Assembly (NCBI RefSeq): GCF_005405925.1
Contig: NZ_BJHV01000001.1
Coordinates: forward strand, 3,224,001 to 3,288,000
Direction of reading: 5' to 3'
Length of the DNA: 64,000 bases
DNA from: Streptomyces antimycoticus
GTDB lineage: Bacteria; Actinomycetota; Actinomycetes; Streptomycetales; Streptomycetaceae
Positions 45,790 through 58,132 of the stretch are shown one piece after another. The notes under the pieces were generated by a model. The model made no database searches. It was given only the letters and a program-made list of their open reading frames with translations, and had not been told where the DNA came from. The position numbers were made by a program, and so were the translations under genes. Numbering within the stretch: position 1 is the first letter of the stretch; the number at the start of each line of letters is the position of its first letter.

Positions 45790-48700
45790 ATGAGCGACCT
45801 GAGCAGACGCACGCTGATCGGAACCGCCGGAGCACTGGGGCCGGGGCCACGCTGGGGAGCCGCATCCCCGCGGTGGCCGATGAGCCACACGACGCACAGG
45901 ACACCGCCGTGACCGCATTCGACACCGCTCCCGCGCGCGCCGCCCTGCGGCGGCTGCTGCCGACGCACGCCGATCAGTTCCGGCTTCTGGCGCTGGAGAA
46001 GCGGGGCCATGAGGAAAGGTTCGAGGTCGGCGGGTCCGCGGGGCGGCTGACGGTCTCCGGGACCAGCCCGGCGGTGCTGCTCACCGGTGTGCACTGGTAC
46101 CTCAAGTACACCTGCCACGCCCAGATCACCTGGTCCGGCGATCAGCTCAACCTGCCGGAGAAGCTGCCCGCGCCCGCCCGGCGCCTCACGCACTCGACCG
46201 CGCTGCCGCACCGCTTCGCGTTCAACGACACCCATGACGGCTACACCGCGCCGTTCGCCGACTGGGACCGCTGGGAGCACCTGATCGACGTCGCGGCCCT
46301 GCACGGCTGCAACGAACTGCTGGTCACCGCCGGTCAGGAGGCCGTCTACCACCGGCTGTTCCAGGAGTTCGGCTACACCGAGACCGAGGCGCGCACCTGG
46401 CTCCCCGCCCCCTCCCACCAGCCGTGGTGGCTGCTGCAGAACATGAGCGAATACGGCGGCCCGGTCTCCACCGCGCTCCTGGACAAGCGCACCGAGCTCG
46501 GGCGGCGGATCGCCGACCGGCTGCGGGCGCTGGGCATGCGGCCCGTGTTCCCCGGCTACTTCGGCACCGTCCCCGACGGCTTCGCGGACCGCAACCCGGA
46601 GGCCCGTACGGTGCCGCAGGGCGGCTGGAACGGGCTCAGGCGCCCCGACTGGCTCGATCCGCGCACGGAGTCGTTCCGGAAGGTGGCCGCGGCCTTCTAC
46701 CGCCATCAGCGCGAACTGTTCGGCGAGGCCGAGCTGTTCAAGATGGATCTGCTGCACGAGGGCGGCGACCCCGGCGACGTCCCGGTGCCCGACGCCGCCC
46801 GCGCCGTGGAGACCGCGCTGCGGACCGCCCGCCCCGGCGCCATCTGGGTGATCCTCGGCTGGCAGGAGAACCCCCGCCGCGATCTGCTGGACGCCGTCGA
46901 CCACGACCGGATGCTCGTAGTGGACGGGCTGTCGGACCTGGACACCGTCACCGACCGGGAGAAGGACTGGGGTGCGGTGCCGTACGCGTTCGGCACCATC
47001 CCCAACTTCGGCGGCCGCACCACGATCGGCGCCAAGACCCATATGTGGACAAAGCGGTTCACCGTCTGGCGCGACAAGCCGGGCAGCAAGCTGGTGGGCA
47101 CCGCCTATATGCCGGAGGCGGCCGAGCGGGATCCTGCCGCGTTCGAGCTGTTCAGCGAGTTGGCGTGGCGGGAGGAGGCGGTGGACCGGGCCGAGTGGTT
47201 CCGCTCGTACGCCGAGGTGCGCTACGGCGGGCGGGACGCCAAGGCCCGGGAGGCGTTCGCCGCGCTGCGCGACACCGCGTACGAGATCAGCAGCAAGGAC
47301 GGCCGCCCGCATGACTCGGTCTTCGCCGCCCGCCCCTCCCTGACCGTCCGTTCGGGCACCAACTACGCGACCCACACCCCCGCCTTCGACCCGGCGGGCT
47401 TCGACGTGGCCTTCGCGGCGCTGCTGGGCGTGCGCGCCGGGCTGCGCGACAGCGACGCCTACCGCCATGACCTCACCGACATCGCGCGGCAGGCGCTCGC
47501 CAACCGCTCCTGGCAGCTCATCCCCCAGCTCCAGGACACCTACAACCGTAAGGACCGCACGGCCTTCCGGACGCTGGCCCGGCTGTGGCTCAAGCTGATG
47601 CGGCTGAGCGACGACATGACCGGCGCCCACCGGCGGTTCCTGCTGGGCCCGTGGCTCGAGGACGCCAAGCGGATGGCGTCGGGCGAGGAGGAGTCGGCCC
47701 AGCTGGAACGGGCCGCGCGCACCCTCATCACCACCTGGGCGGACCGCGCCACGGCGGACGGCGGCAAGCTGGCCAACTACGCCAACCGCGACTGGAGCGG
47801 CCTCATCGCCGACTTCCACCTCCCCCAGTGGCAGTCCTATCTGGACGAGCTGGAGGACGCGCTGGCGGAGAACCGGCCCCCGCGCGCCTTCGACTGGTTC
47901 GCCGTCGAGGAGCCGTGGACGCGCGAGCGCAAGAGCTACCCCGTGCGGCCGACGGCGGACGCCCACCGCACCGCCCAGCGGGTGTACGAGGCGCTGGCCA
48001 AGGCCCCGTACCAGGGCACGCTGACCGTCACCGCCGAGCCCGCCGCCCTGCCGCCCGGCGGCACCGCGACCCTCACCGCCGCCCTGCGCAACGTCAACGG
48101 GCTGCGCCCCACCGGCCGCGTCGACTTCGACCTCACGGTGACCGGTCTGGACCCGGACCCGGACGGGCCGACCCGGCTGCCCGGCGTCCCCGCGGGCGGC
48201 ACAGGCGAGGTCCGCTGGCGCGCGACCGCGCCCGACGATCCGCTCGAGCATCCGCTCAAGCCGCTGCCGTACGAGCTGGGCGTCACCTACGGGCCACGGG
48301 GCGAGGACCGGGTGCGGGCCGTGCGCACCGGGACGCTGTGGATCGCCGGACCGCTGGCGGACGGCTTGCGGACGGTCACCAACAGCGGTGCGGCCTTCGG
48401 ACAGCTCGACGAGCGGTTCGCGATCGACGGCGCGGGCCAGGACCTGTGGAAGGGCACCGCCGAATTCGGCTCCGTCTACCGCGACGGCGTCCTTACGGTG
48501 GGCACCGCCATCACCGTCAAGGTGACCGCCCAGGCGGCCACCGGGCCCTGGGCACGGGCCGGGATCATCGTCCGCAACGACCTCGCCACGGCGGGCTCCC
48601 CCGGCTTCGTGAACCTCTCCGTCACCCCGGCCAACGGGGTCGTCCTGTCGTACGACTCGGGCGGCGACGGCACGCTGGACACCTACCAGCGGATCACCGG

Positions 48701-48923
48701 CGTCAAGGCCCCCGTCCTGCTGCGGCTGACCCGCACCGCGGCCACCTCCTACACCGGCGAGCTGTCCACGGACGACGGCGCGACCTGGCGCAAGGTGGCC
48801 ACCGTGACGGCGCCGGGCGCGACGGCCGCGCAGGACGCCGGGATCTTCATGACGGCGGCGAACGGGGGCACGGGGGCCCGGGGAACGGTCGAGTTCAGCG
48901 GGTGGAAGACCGGTACGCCGTAG
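45790..48923 (+). CDS. Secreted alpha-N-acetylglucosaminidase (GH89), one frameshift
   Basis: Restored length about 1044 residues. The ATG at 45790 encodes a Tat signal (SRRTLIGTAGALG), but the mature enzyme continues in the next frame, because one G is missing in the run 45837-45840. Domains: NAGLU N-terminal domain, catalytic barrel (HRFAFNDTHDGYTAPF, LLVTAGQEAVYHRLF, NMSEYGGPVS) and all-helical C-domain. Two beta-sandwich modules follow: a NEW3-like one (about residues 755-850) and a C-terminal concanavalin-like one with WARAGIIVRNDL and EFSGWKTG. GH89 enzymes release alpha-linked N-acetylglucosamine from glycans. I could not fix both catalytic Glu residues. Confidence 0.88.
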
Positions 48924-49036
48924 CGGGTCGGCATCGGTGGCGGACCACGCGGCGGAGCCGCGCGGCCCGCCGCAGACGCCAAGTCCCGCCGGACACCCGT
49001 AGGTGACCAACCCGGCCCGCCACTCGTTCACGACAT

Positions 49037-50977
49037 GTGGACCAGCACCGGGCGACAGTCGCCCCCGACGACGAAACCACCGGCCTGATCGACGTCGAGC
49101 AGGCCGAGGCCGCCCTCGTCGAGCACTACCCGCGGCTGGTGCGGCTGGCGTATCTCATCCTGCCGCCGGGCATCGGGCGCACCCGCCGGGTGCTCGCGGC
49201 GCATGCCCTCGCCCAGCGCGCGCTGCCCCGCAATCGGGGCTACGGCACGGGCCCGGACCCGCACCCCGATGTCGAACTGCCCTGGCAGCGCGGCACGAAG
49301 GGCCCGGGGGCCGACACCGGCTATGCCTATGTGCGGCTGCGGGTGCTGCGCCTGGCGCTGCGCGCCGCCCGGCCGCGGCGGTGGTGGCAGCGGCCTCCGG
49401 CGCTGCCGCAGGTGTTCGGGCTGCGGCTGTTCCCGCGCTCCGGCGGGGCCGATGAACTCGCCCTGGAGCGGGCCTTGTCGGAGCTGTCCGGGCCCGGCCG
49501 CGCCGCATACCTACTGCGGGAGCTGGAGCGGCTCGGCGAGCACGAGGCGCGCACCCTGCTGCGCGCCGCCGGGGTCGCCGACGCGCGGGCCGCGCTGGAC
49601 GAGGCGGATGCGGTGCCCGAGCAGGCCGGCAGCCGGGACGGGTCGCTGCTGGAGTCCCCGGAGTTCGACCCGTGTTCGCTCCAGGCGCGGCCCACCGATC
49701 TGATGCGCCGCCGTCAGCATGTGCGGGCGGTGCTGGTGGCCGTGGTGGCGCTGGTGGTGTGCGGGACGCTGCTGGGCGTGCCGGGGCGGGGCTGGGGGCC
49801 GACCGGTGCGGCCGCGCCCTCGTACGCCCGAAATCCGTCCTCCGAACGGGCCCTGGATCCCGCGCGGTTGACGCGGGCCGCGCCCGACGCCTGGCGCACC
49901 GCGTCCCGCGCCGGATTCTCCTCCTGGCCCGCGCGCGGCGACCGCGTCCGGGACACCGCGCTGCTGCGCCGCGCGCTGGCCGTCTGGGCACGGCCGGGCC
50001 GCTCCGTACGGGTGTCGGCCACCCTGGGCACGCAGTCCGGGCCGCCTTCGGGTCCGCCGCAACTGCTGTTCGCGGGCGAGGTGGACCAGGCCACAGTGGT
50101 GCTGCTGTACGACGGGCTGCGGGTGGCGCGGTACGCGGAGGCGGGCGAGGGGGGTGCGGCCGCGCTGGACTTCGCCCGGCTGGACGCGGCCGACGCGGCC
50201 ACCTCGACCGCGCTGGTCCTCAGCCGCACGGACGGCAACGTCCGCTATCTGACCGCCCCTTGGGTGCGCCATGCCCGGGTGCGGGATCTGCTCCACCCGA
50301 ACGGGGCGCCGCGTCCGCTGCACCGCACCGGGCACGGGGTGACCGACCCGGTGCGCACCGTTCCGCAGCTGCGGCCCTGCCGTGGCTGGCCCGCGCTGCA
50401 GTTCGGCTCCCGACTCGTGGCCGACCTGGGCGAACTGGCCCCGGCCCGGCTCACCTACGGCACCCCCGGCGCCGGTGTGCGCGATGTGGCGGGGCGGGCG
50501 GCCCATGCGAGCTGGGCCAGGACCGGCTGCCGGCTGGGAATGATGCGCGGGCGGGGGGTGCGCTCGGTCAACTCCTGGCGGTTCGCCGCCCAGGCCCTGC
50601 CGGAGGCGGGGGGCCACGCGGCCTGGCTGTGCACCCGCGCCGACACCTGGCGGGACACGGGCAGCAAGGTCCTGGCCCAGTTCCAGCCGTGGGACACCCG
50701 CCGGGGCGCGGCGGGGGCGGTCGTCTCCAGCGCCGACAACTCCCCCGCCTGCGGTCCGCGCGAGCCGCGGGTGCTGGCGGGGGTGCTGTGGAAGGCGCGC
50801 TCCGGCCGGTGGTATCTGCTGGCCGCCGGAAGCCGTCAGGTCACCGGGATCGTCGCCACCGGCGGCGTCCGGGGCCGCTCCTACGGCCGCGGCCTGACCC
50901 TCCCCGCGAAGGCGGGTGCCCGCGCCGACCTGAAGGCCCGACTGGCGGACGGTGGCCGGCTGAGCCCGTTGCGCTAG
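49037..50977 (+). CDS. Sigma-factor-like N-terminus fused to membrane-anchored domain
   Basis: Hypothetical protein of 646 residues. The first 200 residues are helical and resemble ECF sigma regions (ALVEHYPRLVRLAYLILPPG, then ALERALSELSGPGRAAYLL), but no convincing region-4 recognition helix is present. One transmembrane helix follows (about 231-250, AVLVAVVALVVCGTLLGVPG), then about 390 residues predicted outside the membrane, with six to eight cysteines and many Trp. The GTG at 49037 is used; an ATG two bases earlier is in another frame. The function is unknown. Confidence 0.7.
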   Translation: MDQHRATVAPDDETTGLIDVEQAEAALVEHYPRLVRLAYLILPPGIGRTRRVLAAHALAQRALPRNRGYGTGPDPHPDVELPWQRGTKGPGADTGYAYVRLRVLRLALRAARPRRWWQRPPALPQVFGLRLFPRSGGADELALERALSELSGPGRAAYLLRELERLGEHEARTLLRAAGVADARAALDEADAVPEQAGSRDGSLLESPEFDPCSLQARPTDLMRRRQHVRAVLVAVVALVVCGTLLGVPGRGWGPTGAAAPSYARNPSSERALDPARLTRAAPDAWRTASRAGFSSWPARGDRVRDTALLRRALAVWARPGRSVRVSATLGTQSGPPSGPPQLLFAGEVDQATVVLLYDGLRVARYAEAGEGGAAALDFARLDAADAATSTALVLSRTDGNVRYLTAPWVRHARVRDLLHPNGAPRPLHRTGHGVTDPVRTVPQLRPCRGWPALQFGSRLVADLGELAPARLTYGTPGAGVRDVAGRAAHASWARTGCRLGMMRGRGVRSVNSWRFAAQALPEAGGHAAWLCTRADTWRDTGSKVLAQFQPWDTRRGAAGAVVSSADNSPACGPREPRVLAGVLWKARSGRWYLLAAGSRQVTGIVATGGVRGRSYGRGLTLPAKAGARADLKARLADGGRLSPLR

Positions 50978-51227
50978 GGGGTGCGGCGAGTCTCGACGCC
51001 TGCGGCGGGCTGCTCCCCTCCCCGCCCCTTCCCGCAGCCTCAATATGCGGCTCCGCCGCGTGGTGAGACTCCGCCGCGTGGTGAGACTCCACCCCAGACC
51101 CCGGGATCCGGGGGCGGAGCCCCTGCCGATCCAGCCCCTCCGGCGTTTGAGGAGCGGGGTCCGGGGCGGAGCCCCGGCGGGGGACCAGGGGGCGGAGCCC
51201 CTGCCACGCGGTCCGCCGGCCCCCTGC
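50978..51227. repeat. Intergenic repeats: extragenic element copy 2 and direct repeats
   Basis: An 18-bp unit containing GTGGTGAGACTCCGCCGC is duplicated at about 51055-51090. The element at 51128-51184 (CCCCTCCGGCGTTTGAGGAG plus hairpin) is the second copy of the one at 8405-8461. Two exact copies of GGGGGCGGAGCCCCTGCC (51110-51127 and 51188-51205) flank it. No gene is seen. Confidence 0.75.
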
Positions 51228-52121
51228 CTAGGATCTGTCGTCAAATGTCACGCCCACATCAGCAGCGATGCGAGGGTGATGGCCGCTTGGTAGGACTCGG
51301 CGGTCTTGTCATAGCGGGTGGCGATGCCGCGCCACTGCTTGAGGCGGTTGAAGCACCGTTCGACGACGTTGCGCCGCTTGTAGACGTGCTTGTCGAAGGC
51401 CGGCGGACGTCCGCCACGGCTGCCGCGTCGGAGCCGGTTGCGGATCTGGTCGGACCGTTCCGGGATGGTGTGCCGGATGTTCCGTTGCCGCAGCCAGGTG
51501 CGTATGGCCTTGGAGCTGTAGCCCTTGTCGCCGATGACGTGGCCGGGGCGGACCCGGGGCCGCCCCGGTCCCAGCCGGGGCACCCGGATCGCCTTCATCA
51601 CGGCGGTGAACTGGGTGCAGTCGTTGGTGTTCCCGCCGGTGACGGTGAAGGCGAGCGGTCGCCCCACAGCGTCGCAGGCCAGGTGGATCTTGCTGGTCAG
51701 GCCGCCTCTGGACCGGCCGAGTCCCGGGGCGCAAAGCCCCCTTTTCGCGCCCCGGCCGCGTGCTGGTGGGCCCGGACAATCGTGGAGTCGACCGACACCA
51801 GCCACTCGATGTCCCCGGCCGCGTCGGCCCTGGCCTGGGCGGCCCGGAGCATCCGCTCGAAGGTGCCGTCCTTGGCCCACCGGCGGAAGCGGGTGTGCAG
51901 CGTGGCCCAGGAACCGTACCGCTCGGGCACATCCCGCCAGGCCGTACCGGTCCGGAACTTCCACACGATCCCGTTGAGGACCGTCCGGTCGTCCAGCCGC
52001 CTGCGGCCCCGCTCGGACCGGGGCAGCAACGGCTGCACGAAGGCCCACTCGGCATCGGACAGTTCATGGCGACGTATCACCCGACCATGATCCCCGACCG
52101 AAGATCATTTGACGACAGATC

Positions 52122-52125
<4 letters not shown>
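51228..52125 (-). mobile_element. IS5-family insertion sequence with CTAG target duplication
   Basis: The element spans 51232-52121 (890 bp). Terminal inverted repeats are GATCTGTCGTCAAATG at the left end and its reverse complement at the right end. CTAG flanks both ends (51228-51231 and 52122-52125), giving a 4-bp target duplication; a 2-bp TA duplication with one extra terminal base is an equivalent reading. It carries a single transposase split over two frames and appears complete. Confidence 0.9.
51248..52080 (-). CDS. IS5-family (IS427-type) transposase, two overlapping frames
   Basis: DDE transposase of about 277 residues. The first frame (from 52080, stop at 51697) has the DUF4096-type N-domain (RRHELSDAEWAFVQPLLP, NGIVWKFRTGTAWRDVPERYG) and the first Asp in SVDSTIVRAHQHAAG. 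The second frame, -1 relative to it and ending at 51248, has VIGDKGYSSKAIRTWL and RRNVVERCFNRLKQWRGIATRYDK with the second Asp and the Glu. An AAAAGGGGG stretch in the overlap is a plausible slippery site for programmed frameshifting, known in the IS427 subgroup; a sequencing indel is the alternative. Confidence 0.88.
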
Positions 52126-54778
<2,653 letters not shown>

Positions 54779-54818
54779 GGGGCTGGTGACTCCTTGAGTG
54801 GCGGGTGAGCGAAGGGGG

Positions 54819-56210
54819 TCAGCCGCAATTACGGGCGCCCACATGCAGTGCCACCGCCGTATTGGCGCCCAGCGTGGCGGTGAACTTCCCCGAGGAGTCG
54901 ACGGTCACGGCCTTGCCGCTCTGCACATCGCAGTAGCCGCCGGCCGGGAGCGAGGTCTGGAAGGTCTGGGTGAGGGAGCCGCTTTCGTGGTTGATGGCCA
55001 CGTACGCCTTGTCGCCGCGTCCGAAGGCGATGGCGTTGTTGCCGTTGTCCCACCAGTTGGTCACCGAGGCGCCCCGGGCCGTGTTGCGGAGGGCGACCAT
55101 GCTCATGATCTCGGGCCACTTGTGCTGGCACTTCCAGCCGTCCTGGTAACAGGCGCCCACCGAGCCGCCGTTCGGCGGGCCCGCGTCGTTGTCGCTGAAC
55201 TCGTATCCGGAGTGGACGTCCGGGGAGCCGTAGGGCCAGGCCAGCATGAAGACGTTGGCGAGGGTGTAGTCGGCCCCGTTCTTGTAGGTGAGGGTGGAGC
55301 CGTTGCGCTCGGTGTCCCAGTTGTCGACGAAGACACCGGACTGGCCGCTCGCCATATAGCCCCAGCCCTCGCCGAAGTTCTTCAGATGCGCCAGCTTCTC
55401 GCCCTGGAACACCCGCTTGAGATCACGGCCGTAGCGGAACTCCTGCACATCGCCGTTGCGCAGATACTCCGTCGGGGAGACCGCCTCGCCCTCGCCGTAG
55501 ATGACCTCCTGCTTCCAGTAGACGCCGGGGTCGCTCAACTGGCCCTTGATGGCGGCCAGGTCCTCGGTCGGGATGTGCTTGGCGCCGTCGACGCGGAAGC
55601 CGTCCACGCCGAGCGAGAGCAGGTCGTTCAGGTACTGCGCTATCCGGGTGCGGACGTAGCTCTCACCGGTGTCCAGGTCGGCCAGGCCCACCAGCTCGCA
55701 GTGCTGCACATTCCAGCGGTCCTGGTAGTTGCTGATCTGCGAGGTGCAGTCGTCCATGTCCTGGGCCTGGTAGATCCCGGGATAGCTGTACTTGGTGTAC
55801 GAGGAGCCGCCGGTGCCGGTGCCGGATCCGGCGGACATGTGGTTGATGACGGCGTCGGCGACCACCTTGACGCCCGCCGAGTGACAGGTGTCGATCATGT
55901 TCTTGAAGGCGGTGCGGTCGCCGAGCCGTCCGGCGATCTTGTAGCTGACGGGCTGGTAGGAGGTCCACCACTGGCCGCCCTGGATGTGCTCGGTGGCGGG
56001 CGACACCTCGACATAGCCGTATCCGGCGGGGCCGAGGGTGCTGGTGCACTCCTTGGCGACGGAGTCGTAACGCCACTCGAAGAGTTCGGCGGTGACGTCC
56101 TTGGTGCCGGGCGGTGTCGCCTGGGCCGTCTGCGGGGGCAGTGCGAAAAGGGCCACCGAGCCCGCCGCGAGGGCGAGTGCGGTGGCAAGGGGAATGCGGT
56201 TGCCGGCCAT
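54819..56210 (-). CDS. Secreted alpha-amylase (GH13)
   Basis: Endo-acting starch hydrolase of 463 residues. A signal peptide (residues 1-31) precedes the catalytic barrel with [24 protein letters not shown] (nucleophile Asp), [10 protein letters not shown] (acid Glu) and [10 protein letters not shown] (transition-state Asp), and a C-terminal beta domain ending [10 protein letters not shown]. This matches the Streptomyces amylase subfamily, without a starch-binding module. GGAGG precedes the ATG at 56210. CTTGC-type repeats upstream suggest control by a MalR-type repressor. pulA follows downstream. Confidence 0.96.
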   Translation of the reverse strand: MAGNRIPLATALALAAGSVALFALPPQTAQATPPGTKDVTAELFEWRYDSVAKECTSTLGPAGYGYVEVSPATEHIQGGQWWTSYQPVSYKIAGRLGDRTAFKNMIDTCHSAGVKVVADAVINHMSAGSGTGTGGSSYTKYSYPGIYQAQDMDDCTSQISNYQDRWNVQHCELVGLADLDTGESYVRTRIAQYLNDLLSLGVDGFRVDGAKHIPTEDLAAIKGQLSDPGVYWKQEVIYGEGEAVSPTEYLRNGDVQEFRYGRDLKRVFQGEKLAHLKNFGEGWGYMASGQSGVFVDNWDTERNGSTLTYKNGADYTLANVFMLAWPYGSPDVHSGYEFSDNDAGPPNGGSVGACYQDGWKCQHKWPEIMSMVALRNTARGASVTNWWDNGNNAIAFGRGDKAYVAINHESGSLTQTFQTSLPAGGYCDVQSGKAVTVDSSGKFTATLGANTAVALHVGARNCG

Positions 56211-56292
56211 CGTTCCTCCGTGGGGGGAAGAGCTGGGGTGACGATTGAGCCTCATGCGGCAACGCGCCATGCCCGTAAGGCCAGTTGAAGGT

Positions 56293-56371
56293 TCTTGCTG
56301 CAAGACGTCAGTCCTGTGGTGGTGACCGGACCGTACTCGCGCGTTCTCCTCGTTGCAAGACCTTTCGCAAG
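56293..56371 (-). promoter_or_regulatory. MalR-type repeats upstream of alpha-amylase
   Basis: TCTTGC-T-GCAAGA (56293-56305) is a perfect palindrome. Further upstream, on the minus strand, CTTGCG-AAAGGT-CTTGCA forms a direct repeat with 12-bp period (56353-56371). CTTGC-based repeats are the established target of the Streptomyces maltose repressor in amylase and malE promoters. Confidence 0.7.
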
Positions 56372-56404
56372 CCATTGCGGCGGTGTTAAGTTCAACCCCG
56401 TTCT

Positions 56405-56463
56405 CCGGTCCGGCCGGTCGGGGGTCCGGTCAAGGGCCCCACGCGCCCGGCCGGCCGGACCGG
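56405..56463 (-). terminator. Long inverted repeat after monooxygenase gene
   Basis: CCGGTCCGGCCGG (56405-56417) pairs with CCGGCCGGACCGG (56451-56463), a perfect 13-bp stem with a 33-base loop that can fold further. It lies just past the monooxygenase gene stop and could separate it from the amylase promoter. Confidence 0.6.
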
Positions 56464-56478
56464 TTCAACGGCCATGGA

Positions 56479-56811
56479 TCAGTCGCGGTCCTCGACGGCC
56501 ATTTCCCCCAGGAGGGACCAGTCCTCCTGCGGGACGTTCATGTTGACGATCCGCGGGGTCGCGGCGAGATGCGGCGGCAGGGTCCGCTGCGCGGCCTTGA
56601 AGTGCGGCGAGTTGACGTGGGCCGCACCGGCCTCCTCGTCGCGGAACGCCTCGACCAGGACGTACTCGTCCGGGTCCGCCACACTGCGGGACCAGTCGAA
56701 CCACAGACAGCCCGGCTCGGCGCGGGTGTCCCGGGTGAAATCGGCGGCGATCTCGGGCCACCGGTCCGCATGCTCGGGCAGGACGCGGAACTTCGCGGTG
56801 ATGAAGATCAT
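56479..56811 (-). CDS. Antibiotic biosynthesis monooxygenase (ABM) fold protein
   Basis: Small ferredoxin-like protein of 110 residues, related to ABM/YgiN-type quinol monooxygenases. The pattern AKFRVLPEHADRW, EPGCLWFDWSRS, EYVLVEAFRDEEAGAAHVNS is characteristic. GAGGG upstream supports the ATG at 56811. It lies 105 bases downstream of the alcohol dehydrogenase gene on the same strand, so it is probably cotranscribed with it. The substrate is unknown. Confidence 0.9.
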   Translation of the reverse strand: MIFITAKFRVLPEHADRWPEIAADFTRDTRAEPGCLWFDWSRSVADPDEYVLVEAFRDEEAGAAHVNSPHFKAAQRTLPPHLAATPRIVNMNVPQEDWSLLGEMAVEDRD

Positions 56812-56916
56812 TGGGGTTCCCTCACGTTGTGTCAGGTCGGTCGGCCCGTGGGCATGGACCGGCGGGGTTGCAGGGTCGGCGGAGTTCCGGGGTCGACGGA
56901 GTTCCGGGGTCGGCGG

Positions 56917-57942
56917 TCAGGGGACGAGAATGGCGCGCCCGCGGATCCGTCCGGCGTCGAGGTCGTCCAGGGCGTCCTGGAACCGGTCCAGCGGATAGGT
57001 GGTGGTGTGCAGGCGCACGCGGTCCTGCGCGGCGAGCACCATCAGCTCGCACAGATCGGTGTAGGAGCCGACGAGATTGCCGATGAAGTTGATTTCGGCG
57101 GAGATGATGTCGATCGTCGGCACATCGATGTTCTCGCCGTACCCCACCACGTGGTAGTCGCCCGCACGGCGCAGCATGCGCACACCGTCCCGGGTGGCAC
57201 CGCCCTCACCGACGAAGTCGACGACCGTCTCGGCGCCCTGCCCGCCCGTCAGCTCGAGCACCTCCTCGACCTGGCCTCCGTTCGCCACGATCCCGTGGTC
57301 GGCGCCGATGGAGACGGCCAGTTCGACCGCGTCGGGGTTGCGGTCGACCACGATGAGCTCGGCGGCCGTGAGGGCTTTGAGCACCTGCACGCCGATGTGT
57401 CCCAGCCCGCCCGCGCCGATGATCACACACCTGGTCCCGGGGCGCAGCCGTCCGGCGGCCTTGGCCGCGGCGTGGTAGGCGGTGAGCCCCGCGTCGGCGA
57501 GCGCCGCGACGTCGGACGGTTCGAGGGAGTCGTCGATCTTCACGACGCTGCGGGCGGAGGTCTTCAGATACTCGGCGTAGCCGCCGGCGGTGTCGATGCC
57601 GGGGAAGAGGCTCTGCTCGCAGTGGACGTCGTCGCCGGTCCGGCATGCGGGGCACAGCCCGCAGGTGATCAGGGGATGCACGATGACCTTGTCGCCCTCG
57701 GCGACATGGGTGACCGCGCTGCCCACCGCATGGACCCAGCCGGCGTTCTCATGCCCGATGGTGTACGGCAGGCTCACCCCGGACTTGTCCGCCCACTGGC
57801 CCTCGAGGATGTGGAGGTCGGTGCGGCACACACCCGCGCCCCCGATCTTGACGATCACGTCGTACGGGCCGGTGACCTCGGGTTCCGGTACATCGGCCAT
57901 CCGCGGGTGCTGGCCGTAGCCCACGACCTGGACTGCCCTCAT
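56917..57942 (-). CDS. Zinc-dependent alcohol dehydrogenase (MDR)
   Basis: NAD(P)-dependent alcohol dehydrogenase of 341 residues. Catalytic zinc ligands are present in CRTDLHILEG and GHENAGWV; the structural zinc lobe has four cysteines in CGLCPACRTGDDVHC; the Rossmann motif is IIGAGGLGHIGVQVLKAL. It resembles aryl-alcohol or alkanal-type dehydrogenases; the substrate cannot be fixed. It is divergent from a GAF/AAA activator gene, with a GTCTC-n5-GAGAC palindrome between them, so it is the likely target of that activator. Confidence 0.93.
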   Translation of the reverse strand: MRAVQVVGYGQHPRMADVPEPEVTGPYDVIVKIGGAGVCRTDLHILEGQWADKSGVSLPYTIGHENAGWVHAVGSAVTHVAEGDKVIVHPLITCGLCPACRTGDDVHCEQSLFPGIDTAGGYAEYLKTSARSVVKIDDSLEPSDVAALADAGLTAYHAAAKAAGRLRPGTRCVIIGAGGLGHIGVQVLKALTAAELIVVDRNPDAVELAVSIGADHGIVANGGQVEEVLELTGGQGAETVVDFVGEGGATRDGVRMLRRAGDYHVVGYGENIDVPTIDIISAEINFIGNLVGSYTDLCELMVLAAQDRVRLHTTTYPLDRFQDALDDLDAGRIRGRAILVP

Positions 57943-58048
57943 GAAGCGTTCTCCTTCCTCGGGAAGAGGTAGCGCGCGGGGAGACTGATCGGCCCCGTCC
58001 GGAGAGCCACGCTAGGCAGCGTCTACCCACGTCAGCGAGGTACCGGAT

Positions 58049-58063
58049 GTCTCATTTCGAGAC
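58049..58063. promoter_or_regulatory. Palindrome between dehydrogenase and activator genes
   Basis: GTCTC-atttc-GAGAC is a perfect inverted repeat about 107 bases from the dehydrogenase start and 70 bases from the activator start. It could be the site of the GAF/AAA activator. Confidence 0.5.
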
Positions 58064-58132
58064 GCCCGCCGTCGGGAGACGGCCCGGCGGGGAGTACCTT
58101 GGCCACGCTCGCCGTGTCCCCTGGAGGTCGAA

